This document shows positions 41,145 to 49,451 of a stretch of 64,000 bases of DNA, piece after piece (position 1 is the first letter of the stretch; every line of letters begins with the position of its first letter). Source of the DNA: Rhodobacter sp. (lineage in GTDB: Bacteria; Pseudomonadota; Alphaproteobacteria; Rhodobacterales; Rhodobacteraceae); NCBI GenBank assembly GCA_027490955.1, contig JAIXXB010000023.1, positions 164,851 through 228,850 of the forward strand, given 5' to 3'. A model generated the notes under the pieces. The model did no database searches and was not told where the DNA came from. It was given only the letters and a program-made list of their open reading frames with translations. Both the position numbers and the translations under genes were made by a program.

Positions 41145-42539
41145 ATGGCACCGCAAACATTTGATGTGATCGTGATTGGCGCAGGCCCTGGCGGCTATGT
41201 GGCTGCCATTCGGGCCAGCCAACTCGGCCAAAAGGTTGCCATTATTGAACGTGAACATCTGGGTGGGATTTGTCTGAACTGGGGCTGTATCCCGACCAAA
41301 GCCCTGCTGCGCAGCGCCGAAGTGTTCCATCTGATGCATCGCGCCAAAGAGTTTGGCCTATCTGCCACGGGGGTATCTTTTGACCTTGATGCAGTTGTCG
41401 CCCGTTCTCGCGGGGTGGCAAAGCAGCTTTCGGGCGGCATTGGTCATTTGATGAAAAAGCATAAGATCACTGTGTTTATGGGCACGGCGACCCTGCCAAA
41501 GGCGGGCGAGGTGGCAGTGACCACAGGTAAAGGCGTCGAGAGCCTGACCGCCAAAAACATCATCCTTGCCACGGGCGCGCGGGCGCGCGAATTGCCGGGG
41601 TTAGAGGCGGACGGCGATTTGGTCTGGACGTATCGCCACGCGCTGCAGCCCAAACGCATGCCGAAAAAACTGCTGGTGATTGGATCGGGTGCGATTGGCA
41701 TTGAATTTGCCTCGTTTTTCAACACGCTGGGCGCAGATACCACTGTGGTCGAGGTGATGGACCGGGTTCTGCCCGTGGAAGATGCCGAGATTTCTGCCTT
41801 TGCCAAAAAGTCATTTGTAAAGCAGGGCATGAAAATCCTTGAAAAAACAACGGTGAAAAAGCTGGATCGCGCAAATGGCGTGGTCACCGCGCATCTGGAA
41901 TCGGCCAGCGGCACTGTGACGGAAACCTTTGACACAGTGATTTCCGCCGTGGGCATTATCGGCAATGTCGAAGGTCTGGGGCTGGAAGCCTTGGGCGTGA
42001 AGATTGACCGCACCCATGTGGTGACAGACGAATATTGCCGCACGGGCGTCGCGGGGCTTTACGCCATTGGCGATATCGCAGGTGCGCCTTGGCTGGCGCA
42101 TAAGGCCAGCCACGAAGGCGTGATGGTGGCCGAACTGATCGCGGGCGGCCATCCCCACCCGATCAAGCCCAATTCCATCGCAGGCTGCACCTATTGCCAC
42201 CCGCAAGTGGCCAGCGTCGGCCTGACCGAGGAAAAGGCCAAGGCGGCGGGCTATGCAGTAAAGGTTGGCCGTTTCCCCTTTATAGGCAATGGCAAAGCCA
42301 TCGCTTTGGGCGAGGCGGAAGGCATGATCAAGACCATTTTCGATGCCAAAACGGGCGAGCTTTTGGGCGCGCATATGGTTGGGGCCGAAGTGACCGAGTT
42401 GATCCAAGGCTATGTCATTGGCCGCACGCTAGAGACCACCGAGGAAGACCTGATGAACACGGTTTTCCCGCATCCCACCCTGTCCGAGATGATGCACGAA
42501 TCGGTGCTAGACGCCTATGGGCGCGCCCTGCATATCTGA
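41145..42539 (+). CDS. lpdA: Dihydrolipoyl dehydrogenase
   Basis: GGICLNWGCIPTKALL redox-active disulfide, GAGPGGYVAAIRASQLG, C-terminal HPTLSEMMHE. Confidence 0.93.
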   Translation: MAPQTFDVIVIGAGPGGYVAAIRASQLGQKVAIIEREHLGGICLNWGCIPTKALLRSAEVFHLMHRAKEFGLSATGVSFDLDAVVARSRGVAKQLSGGIGHLMKKHKITVFMGTATLPKAGEVAVTTGKGVESLTAKNIILATGARARELPGLEADGDLVWTYRHALQPKRMPKKLLVIGSGAIGIEFASFFNTLGADTTVVEVMDRVLPVEDAEISAFAKKSFVKQGMKILEKTTVKKLDRANGVVTAHLESASGTVTETFDTVISAVGIIGNVEGLGLEALGVKIDRTHVVTDEYCRTGVAGLYAIGDIAGAPWLAHKASHEGVMVAELIAGGHPHPIKPNSIAGCTYCHPQVASVGLTEEKAKAAGYAVKVGRFPFIGNGKAIALGEAEGMIKTIFDAKTGELLGAHMVGAEVTELIQGYVIGRTLETTEEDLMNTVFPHPTLSEMMHESVLDAYGRALHI

Positions 42540-44078
42540 CATGGCGGCATCAATGGCGGCGATTTGGGTGGGCGTCAGCCGCAGCCCCAATTTGCTGCGC
42601 CGCCAAATCACATCATCGGCGCGGCGGGCAAATTCATGCGTCATCAGCCAGCGCAACTCGGTTTCATACAGGCCCGCACCAAAATAGCGGCCCAGATCGG
42701 CGGCGCTTTCGGCTGGGCCCAGCATGCGGGCGGCATCGGTGCCATAGGCGCGGATCAGCCGTGCCGCCAGTTCGGGCGCCAAAAACGGATAGGCGCTGCG
42801 CAGCGTCTGCGTCAGCGCGGCCACGCCATCATGGGGGAAATCCCCACCTGGCAAAGCTGCGCCTGCGGTCCATGCGCGGCCCATTGGCAAGTGTGGGGCC
42901 AATTTGTCCAGCGCCTCTTCGGCCAATTTGCGGTAGGTGGTGATTTTGCCGCCAAAGATGTTCAGCAGGGGGGCAGAGCCTGTGGGGGCAGCATCATCCA
43001 GCGCCAGCACATAATCGCGCGTCAGCGACTGCGCATCTTTGGCCCCATCATCATACAGCGGGCGCACCCCCGAATATGACCAGATCACATCATCTGCGCT
43101 GATCGGCTTTTCAAGATATTTATTTACAAAATCAATCATATAGTCGCGTTCAGCATCGGTGCATTGCGCCGCGTCCGCATCGCCCTGATGGTCGGCATCT
43201 GTGGTTCCAATCAGGGTAAAGTCCTGCTCGTAAGGGATCATGAACATGATCCGCCCATCTGACCCTTGCAGAAAATAGGCGCGGTCATGCTCGAACAGGC
43301 GGCGCGTGACGATATGGCTGCCGCGCACCAAACGCACTGAGGCGCGGCTGTTTTGCCCAATGGCCCCGCCCAAAACATCCATCACCCAAGGCCCGCCTGC
43401 ATTGACCAAGGCGCGGGCGCGAAAGCTTTGCGGCCCCGTTGGGCCAGTCGTGGAAATCTCCCACAGATCACCCACGCGCGTGGCACGAATCACGCGGGTT
43501 TGCACCATGATTTGCGCACCTTGCCGCGCCGCATCGCGGGCATTCAGCGCGACCAGACGCGCATCATCCACCCAAACATCCGAATATTCAAAAGCCCGCG
43601 CGCGATGCGGCCGCAGCGCGCGCCCCGCCGCATCGCGCGCCAAATCAAGGCTGCGCGTGGCTGGCAAAATCTTGCGCCCGCCAAGGCTGTCATAGGCCAA
43701 TAGCCCAAGGCGGATCAGCCAATTGGGGCGGCTGCCCTTGGCCCAAGGCATGATGCGCGCCAGCAATTTGGCCGCAGGCGTGGTGGTGTCAAATCGCATA
43801 TCTGGGGCCAAAGGCAACACAAAGCGCATAGGCCATGCGATATGAGGCATTGCGCGCAGCAGCACTTCACGCTCGGCTAAGGCTTTGGCGACCAGACGCA
43901 GTTCGAAATATTCCAAATATCGCAGCCCGCCATGGAACAATTTGGTCGAGCGCGACGATGTCCCATGCCCCAAATCGCCCATTTCCGCCAAAGCCACTGT
44001 CAGGCCGCGCCCTGCCGCATCGCGCGCAATTCCGCAGCCGTTGATGCCGCCACCAATGATGAAAAGATCATGTATCAT
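42507..44078 (-). CDS. glpD: Glycerol-3-phosphate dehydrogenase
   Basis: DLFIIGGGINGCGIARDAAGRG, GTSSRSTKLFHGGLRYLE, VIWSYSGVRPLYDDG. Confidence 0.93.
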   Translation of the reverse strand: MIHDLFIIGGGINGCGIARDAAGRGLTVALAEMGDLGHGTSSRSTKLFHGGLRYLEYFELRLVAKALAEREVLLRAMPHIAWPMRFVLPLAPDMRFDTTTPAAKLLARIMPWAKGSRPNWLIRLGLLAYDSLGGRKILPATRSLDLARDAAGRALRPHRARAFEYSDVWVDDARLVALNARDAARQGAQIMVQTRVIRATRVGDLWEISTTGPTGPQSFRARALVNAGGPWVMDVLGGAIGQNSRASVRLVRGSHIVTRRLFEHDRAYFLQGSDGRIMFMIPYEQDFTLIGTTDADHQGDADAAQCTDAERDYMIDFVNKYLEKPISADDVIWSYSGVRPLYDDGAKDAQSLTRDYVLALDDAAPTGSAPLLNIFGGKITTYRKLAEEALDKLAPHLPMGRAWTAGAALPGGDFPHDGVAALTQTLRSAYPFLAPELAARLIRAYGTDAARMLGPAESAADLGRYFGAGLYETELRWLMTHEFARRADDVIWRRSKLGLRLTPTQIAAIDAAMSDMQGAPIGV

Positions 44079-44114
44079 GGCACCATAGGTGCGCGGGCCG
44101 CGGGCAAAGTCAAG

Positions 44115-45341
44115 CTATGGGGCAGGGGGCAGAATAAGGATTGCGCGAAAATCATTCACATTCGTTTGCGTCGGCCCCGTGATGACCGCCCCGCCTTGGG
44201 CGGCAAAAAACCCATGTGCATTATGCGATGCCAAATCTTGCTGTGCCTGTGCGTTGCGCTGGCTCAGCGCTTGCGGCGCAATATAGGCCCCTGCCGCATC
44301 GCCCGCACCGTCGATCCCATCTGTATCCGCGGCAAGCGCGTGAATCTGCGCCTGCCCGTTCAGATGGCACGCCAAGGCCAGCGCATATTCGGCATTTGGC
44401 CCGCCAATCCCGCCCTTGGCCGCGCCCAATGTCACTGTCACCTCTCCGCCGGACAGGATCAGCCGCGCGGGATCATTCGGGCGCATTTCTGCGGCAAGTT
44501 TCAGCGCCAGCACGGCATGGGCGCGGGCCAAATCGCGCGCCTCTCCGCCCAGATCATCGCCCAAAATCTGCACCTGCCAGCCCCAACCCTGCGCCATGGC
44601 GTAAGCTGCGCGCAAGCTGGCCATAGGGGCTGCAACCAGATGGTTTTGCACATGGCGCAGCGGTGCAAGTGGCGCGCGGGCAGGGGGCAGAGTGACGCCC
44701 CAGCGCTGCGCAGCGGCGCTGGCATCGCGCGGATCGGCCACAGTCGGCCCCGATCCGATATCGGCCAAATCATCACCCGCCACATCCGAGATGATCAGCC
44801 CAATCACCCGGGCAGGGGCGGCAAGTGCGGCCAATCGCCCTGCCTTCACATCGGAAAACTGTTTGCGGATCAGATTGATATCACCAATCGGCGCGCCGCG
44901 CGCCAGCAAATTTGCGCTAAGTTTCACCTTATCGGCCAGCGTCACGCCTGCGCGGGGCTGGGTCAACAGCGCCGATGCCCCGCCTGAAATCAATGCCAAA
45001 ACAGTATCTTGCGCTGACAGCCCTGCCAGCAGCCCCATCATCCGCGCTGTGGCTGCAACACCCGCCGCATCGGGCAGCGGATGCGAGGCTTGTGCAATTT
45101 CGGGCATGTCCTGCGCGCCCTGACCCTGATGGCCATAACGGGTGATGACCAGCCCTTCGCAGGGGCCAAATTGGGCGCGCACGGCCTGTGCCATGGCCGC
45201 GCTCGCCTTGCCCGCACCCACCACAATCAGCCTGCCCTGAGGGCGCGGGTCGGCAATGGCGCGCAGATATTGGGGCAGAACACGGGCAGGGTTTGCCGCA
45301 TCGATGGCCGCCATCAGCAGGGCCTGCAACTGCGCTTTCAT
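44115..45341 (-). CDS. Glycerate 2-kinase (DUF4147 / TtuD-like)
   Basis: VVGAGKASAAMAQAV, LISGGASALLTQP, SGGEVTVT, AADTDGIDGAGDAAGAYI. Confidence 0.88.
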   Translation of the reverse strand: MKAQLQALLMAAIDAANPARVLPQYLRAIADPRPQGRLIVVGAGKASAAMAQAVRAQFGPCEGLVITRYGHQGQGAQDMPEIAQASHPLPDAAGVAATARMMGLLAGLSAQDTVLALISGGASALLTQPRAGVTLADKVKLSANLLARGAPIGDINLIRKQFSDVKAGRLAALAAPARVIGLIISDVAGDDLADIGSGPTVADPRDASAAAQRWGVTLPPARAPLAPLRHVQNHLVAAPMASLRAAYAMAQGWGWQVQILGDDLGGEARDLARAHAVLALKLAAEMRPNDPARLILSGGEVTVTLGAAKGGIGGPNAEYALALACHLNGQAQIHALAADTDGIDGAGDAAGAYIAPQALSQRNAQAQQDLASHNAHGFFAAQGGAVITGPTQTNVNDFRAILILPPAP

Positions 45342-46267
45342 GCGCCACCCGTGCTGGATTGGCGGCGCACCAGCGTTAGGGGGATTTCGTGCTGTCTATC
45401 GCCGCCGTTCAAGACCCAATCTATGCAAACCTCGGCCAATTTGCCCATTTCGGGGCGCAGCGAAGACAGGCCCAGTGCTTCGGCCGCTGGCGTATCGCCC
45501 CAACCGACCACGCGAAACCCATCGCCCAATGGAATGCCGCGCTCGCGCAGCGCATCGACCATGCCCAAGGCCACTTGGTCATTGATGCACAGCGCCGCGC
45601 GATGCGTGGGATAATCCGCCAGCATTTTGGCAAGCGAGCGTTTGCCAAAGCTGAAATCATCCCCCCCCGTGATCAGCAAAGGTTCTAACCCTGCGCGGGC
45701 CATGCGTTCGTGATAGCCGCGCATCCGCTGCGCATGTATCGGCAGATGCTCTTGCCCGCCGACAAAGGCGACAGGCCCCGCCCCAAGGCCCAGCAAATGC
45801 CGCGTGGCTTGCCCTGCGGCCAGCCCCTCTTGCAGGCGCGCGCTGCCCATTGGGTGCAGGGCAAAGATGCAGTTTGGCGCGGCGGCTTCGGAAAAACGGG
45901 TGGTGATTTTGCGCCCGCCTGTCTGCGCGGCATTGGATAAAATCGTCAAACCCATGCCCCGCGCATCTGCCACGCGTTGCAAGGCGGCGACAAAGGGCGC
46001 AACCATCGGATCGCCAAGATCGCAAGATATTGGAATTGTCGCTGCGCTTTGCACCGCAGGCATGTGATGCGCCTGCGCGCGCCCTGCACGCAAACCCGCC
46101 GCTGCCGCATTATAGACATAGCCCAAATCCGCCATGACTTTGCGCACCGCGTCCCGCGTGGCTGCCTTGACCAAAGGGCTGTCTTGCAGCACCAGACTGA
46201 CTGTCGATTTCGACACGCCCGCCGCGGCCGCCACATCCAAGATCGTCGGTTTCATCGACTGCCTCAT
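45338..46267 (-). CDS. LacI-family transcriptional regulator
   Basis: MKPTILDVAAAAGVSKSTVSLVLQDSPLV HTH; start at 46267 or 46255 (listed ORF start uses TTG). Confidence 0.9.
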   Translation of the reverse strand: MRQSMKPTILDVAAAAGVSKSTVSLVLQDSPLVKAATRDAVRKVMADLGYVYNAAAAGLRAGRAQAHHMPAVQSAATIPISCDLGDPMVAPFVAALQRVADARGMGLTILSNAAQTGGRKITTRFSEAAAPNCIFALHPMGSARLQEGLAAGQATRHLLGLGAGPVAFVGGQEHLPIHAQRMRGYHERMARAGLEPLLITGGDDFSFGKRSLAKMLADYPTHRAALCINDQVALGMVDALRERGIPLGDGFRVVGWGDTPAAEALGLSSLRPEMGKLAEVCIDWVLNGGDRQHEIPLTLVRRQSSTGGA

Positions 46268-46302
46268 GTTTTGAACTGATTTAGACCGTTCCAAAACGCA
46301 AA

Positions 46303-46316
46303 TGCAAGCGCTTTGC
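46303..46316. promoter_or_regulatory. LacI-family operator-like palindrome TGCAAGCGCTTTGC
   Basis: Resembles the general LacI-family TGNAANCGNTTNCA half-site pattern, 36 bp upstream of the lacI start. Confidence 0.5.
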
Positions 46317-46346
46317 CGCCGATTGGCACGGTCTTTGTGTCAGCCT

Positions 46347-46379
46347 CTGGCCTTACCAACGTAAAGCCTCTGGACATAA
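46347..46379 (+). promoter_or_regulatory. Probable TauR operator upstream of tpa
   Basis: Direct repeats CTGGCCTTAC (46347-46356) and CTGGACATAA (46370-46379), 23-bp period. Confidence 0.65.
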
Positions 46380-46434
46380 GGGTAAGGGTTTGCTCAAGTC
46401 ATACTGAAAAAAACATCCAGCCAAAGGCCGCATC

Positions 46435-47817
46435 ATGGATCATTTCGCCTCTGCCAATGACATTTCAAAAATCGTCGCCGCCGACAAGGCGCATGTGTGG
46501 CATCATTTGTCCCAGCATAAGGGATATGAGCAGCCCGAAGTTGATCCGCGGATCATCGTCGAAGGCAAGGGCCTGCGGGTCTGGGATGCGCGCGGGCGCG
46601 AGTATATCGATGCCGTATCTGGCGCGGTTTGGACAGTGAATGTCGGCTATGGCCGCGAAAGCATCGCCAATGCGGTGCGCGATACGCTGCTGAAGATGAA
46701 CTATTTTGCAGGCGTGGGCGGATCGATCCCTGGCGCGCAGTTTGCCGAACGGCTGGTTTCCAAAATGCCGGGTCTCAGCCGCGTGTATTATTCCAACTCG
46801 GGGTCAGAGGCCAACGAGAAGGTCTATAAGATGGTGCGCCAGATCGCGCACAAACATCACGGCGGCAAAAAGTGGAAAATCCTGTACCGCGAGCGTGATT
46901 ACCACGGCACCACCATCGGCGCGCTGGCCACATCGGGCCAAGCGGAACGCGCCATGCAATACGGCCCTTACCCCGAGGGTTTTGTCATGGTTCCGCATTG
47001 CCTTGAATATCGCAAGCAGTGGGATGTGGAAAAGTATGGCGAGCGTGCGGCAGATGCCATTGAAGAGGTGATCTTGCGCGAAGGGGCTGACACCATCGGC
47101 GCGCTGGTGCTGGAACCAGTCACCGCAGGTGGCGGCGTGATTGTGCCCCCCGCTGGTTATTGGGAGCGGGTGCAGGAAATCTGCAAGAAATACAACATCT
47201 TGTTGCATATTGACGAAGTGGTTTGCGGACTTGGCCGCACGGGCACTTGGTTTGGCTATCAGCATTTCGGCATCAAGCCTGATTTTGTGACTATGGCCAA
47301 AGGCGTGGCATCGGGCTATGCGGCGATCTCTTGCACCGTCACCACCGAAGAGGTGTTTTCGATGTTCAAAGATGACACCGATAAGATGTCTTATTTCCGC
47401 GATATCTCGACTTTTGGCGGTTGCACGGCAGGCCCTGCCGCCGCGCTCGAGAATATGCGCATCATCGAGCATGAAGACCTGCTGAATAACACGCTGAAAA
47501 TGGGCGCGCGGGTGATTGATAACCTCAATGCCTTGATGGAAAAGCATAAAGTCATTGGCGATGTGCGCGGCAAGGGCCTGTTCTGCGGCGCGGAATTGGT
47601 GGCAGACCGCGCCACCAAAGAACCGATGGATGAGAAAAAGGTCATGGCCGTGGTGGCCGATTGCAACGCCCAAGGCGTGATCATTGGCATGACCAACCGC
47701 AGCTTGCCGGGGTTGAACAACACCCTCTGCCTGTCGCCTGCACTGATTGCCACGGCAGATGATATTGATGCCATCACAGGGGCCATTGATAAAGCCCTGA
47801 CCAAAGTGTTTGGCTGA
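46435..47817 (+). CDS. tpa: Taurine--pyruvate aminotransferase
   Basis: Class-III aminotransferase motifs (SGSEANEKVYKM, HIDEVVCGLGRTG, TMAKGVASGYA), adjacent tauR and xsc. Confidence 0.9.
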   Translation: MDHFASANDISKIVAADKAHVWHHLSQHKGYEQPEVDPRIIVEGKGLRVWDARGREYIDAVSGAVWTVNVGYGRESIANAVRDTLLKMNYFAGVGGSIPGAQFAERLVSKMPGLSRVYYSNSGSEANEKVYKMVRQIAHKHHGGKKWKILYRERDYHGTTIGALATSGQAERAMQYGPYPEGFVMVPHCLEYRKQWDVEKYGERAADAIEEVILREGADTIGALVLEPVTAGGGVIVPPAGYWERVQEICKKYNILLHIDEVVCGLGRTGTWFGYQHFGIKPDFVTMAKGVASGYAAISCTVTTEEVFSMFKDDTDKMSYFRDISTFGGCTAGPAAALENMRIIEHEDLLNNTLKMGARVIDNLNALMEKHKVIGDVRGKGLFCGAELVADRATKEPMDEKKVMAVVADCNAQGVIIGMTNRSLPGLNNTLCLSPALIATADDIDAITGAIDKALTKVFG

Positions 47818-47826
47818 GAGGTTTTT

Positions 47827-47849
47827 GGATATTTATGCCTGAATGAAAG
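47827..47849. repeat. Diverged half copy of dispersed repeat (copy 3)
   Basis: GGATATTTATGCCTGAATGAAAG, similar to GGATATTTTGGCCAATATGAAAG (reverse of 20572-20606). Confidence 0.35.
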
Positions 47850-47874
47850 GGGGGTTGCTTTTGCGGCCCCCCTT
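47847..47874 (+). terminator. Hairpin AAGGGGGG-N12-CCCCCCTT after tpa
   Basis: 8-bp perfect stem in the tpa-tauR gap. Confidence 0.45.
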
Positions 47875-47879
47875 CGCCT

Positions 47880-47889
47880 ATAAGTCCAG
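47880..47889 (-). promoter_or_regulatory. Single TauR-like half-site (ATAAGTCCAG; reverse CTGGACTTAT) upstream of tauR
   Basis: Same 10-mer family as the tpa and xsc repeats; partner at 47902 is weak. Confidence 0.4.
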
Positions 47890-47911
47890 ATGTAGATGGA
47901 TTTGAGGCCAC

Positions 47912-49369
47912 ATGCCAATCCCCGCCGAAGCCTTTGTTTTGCCCCCCGCAGGGCGCGGCACTTTGCAGCAGCGCTTGCGGCAGGTGGTGACCGAAGGGGT
48001 GCTTTCGGGGCGTTTCGTGGCGGGGCAAAAAATGCCCTCTTCGCGCGGCCTTGCCGAGCATTTGGGGATTTCGCGCATCACCGTGACGCTGGCCTATGCC
48101 GAGCTTGTCAGCGCTGATTATCTCGAGGCGCGGGGGCGGTCGGGCTATTATATTTCGGCAACAGCGCCGCGCGCGCCCGAATTGACCGCCCGCGCGCCGC
48201 GCCGCGAAGGGGTGGATTTTGCCCAGTGGACGCAGCAGCGCTTTTCCAATGTCGAAGGGGTGCCGCGCCCGCGCGATTGGGAAAGCTATCCTTTTCCCTT
48301 TATCTATGGCCAAGCTGATGCCAGCCTGTTCGATCATCAGAACTGGCGGCAATGTGCGCTGCGGGCCTTGGGGCGGCGCGATTTTGGGGTGCTGACTTCG
48401 GATTTATATGACAGCGATGATCCGCTGCTGATGGAATATCTGCTGCGCTCGATCCTGCCACGGCGCGGGATTGCGGCGCGCGAGGATGAAGTGCTGCTCA
48501 CCCTTGGTGCGCAAAACGGGCTGTGGATTGCCGCCCAGCTTTTGCTGGCGGGCGGGCGCAAGGCCGCTGTTGAAAACCCCGGTTATTCTGGCCTGCGCGG
48601 GATTTTGGCGGGGCAGGGGGCTGATGTGACCTCGGTCGATATCGACGAAGGCGGCCTGCCCCCTGATGCCATCCCAAAAGGCGCGGATGTGGTGTTCACC
48701 ACTGCCAGCCATCAATGCCCGACCAATGCCACGATGCCGCTGGATCGGCGCGTGGCCCTGCTGGCGGCCGCCGCGCGCGACAATTTCGTTATTGTCGAGG
48801 ATGATTATGAATTCGAGATGTCGTTTCTAAAGCCTGTCTCGCCCGCGCTCAAATCGCTCGATAGCGAGGGGCGGGTGATTTATGTTGGGTCGTTCTCGAA
48901 ATCGGTGTTTCCGGGCATGCGCCTTGGCTATCTGGTGGGGCCTGCCAGTTTTATCCGCGAGGCGCGCGCCCTGCGCCTAATGCTGCTGCGCCACCCGCCG
49001 GGGCATATCCAGCGCACTGTGGCCTATTTTCTGTCGCTGGGTCATTACGATGCGCTGATCAACCGCATGCGCGCGGCCTATAAACGCCGCCGCCAGATCA
49101 TGGCAGATGCTATTGCCGAGGTGGGCCTGACTGTGGCGGGGCAGGGCGGATTTGGCGGGTCCAGCTTTTGGATGCGCGCGCCGGCAGGGGTGGATACCGA
49201 AGGCTTGGCGCTGCGCCTGCGCGCAGAGGGCGTGTTGATCGAGGCGGGCAAGTCCTTCTTCGATCCCGCCCGCCCGCAAAGCCAATATTACCGCTTAGGC
49301 TATTCATCGATTTCCCCTGCCAAGATCCCCGAAGGCATCGCGCGGATCGCCAAGGCGATCAAGGCTTAG
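47912..49369 (+). CDS. tauR: MocR/GntR-family regulator with aminotransferase domain (TauR)
   Basis: N-terminal wHTH (SGRFVAGQKMPSSRGLAEHLGISRITVTLAYAELVSADYLEARGRSGYYI), PLP-domain FSKSVFPGMRLGYLV; context. Confidence 0.88.
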   Translation: MPIPAEAFVLPPAGRGTLQQRLRQVVTEGVLSGRFVAGQKMPSSRGLAEHLGISRITVTLAYAELVSADYLEARGRSGYYISATAPRAPELTARAPRREGVDFAQWTQQRFSNVEGVPRPRDWESYPFPFIYGQADASLFDHQNWRQCALRALGRRDFGVLTSDLYDSDDPLLMEYLLRSILPRRGIAAREDEVLLTLGAQNGLWIAAQLLLAGGRKAAVENPGYSGLRGILAGQGADVTSVDIDEGGLPPDAIPKGADVVFTTASHQCPTNATMPLDRRVALLAAAARDNFVIVEDDYEFEMSFLKPVSPALKSLDSEGRVIYVGSFSKSVFPGMRLGYLVGPASFIREARALRLMLLRHPPGHIQRTVAYFLSLGHYDALINRMRAAYKRRRQIMADAIAEVGLTVAGQGGFGGSSFWMRAPAGVDTEGLALRLRAEGVLIEAGKSFFDPARPQSQYYRLGYSSISPAKIPEGIARIAKAIKA

Positions 49370-49402
49370 CTGGCCTTACCGCGCAAAACGCACTGGCCCT
49401 AA
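49370..49402 (+). promoter_or_regulatory. Probable second TauR operator upstream of xsc
   Basis: CTGGCCTTAC (49370-49379) and CTGGCCCTAA (49393-49402), 23-bp period; first repeat identical to that upstream of tpa. Confidence 0.6.
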
Positions 49403-49451
49403 GCTCCGCGCGCCATGCCGCATAGAGTGCCGCAAAACAGGAGTATCCCCC

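Noticed and set aside
43907-43925. AAATATTCCAAATATCG inside glpD as another repeat copy
   Set aside because: Coding sequence in a conserved part of GlpD; lacks the GGGGG block and pyrimidine-rich arm of the repeat family.
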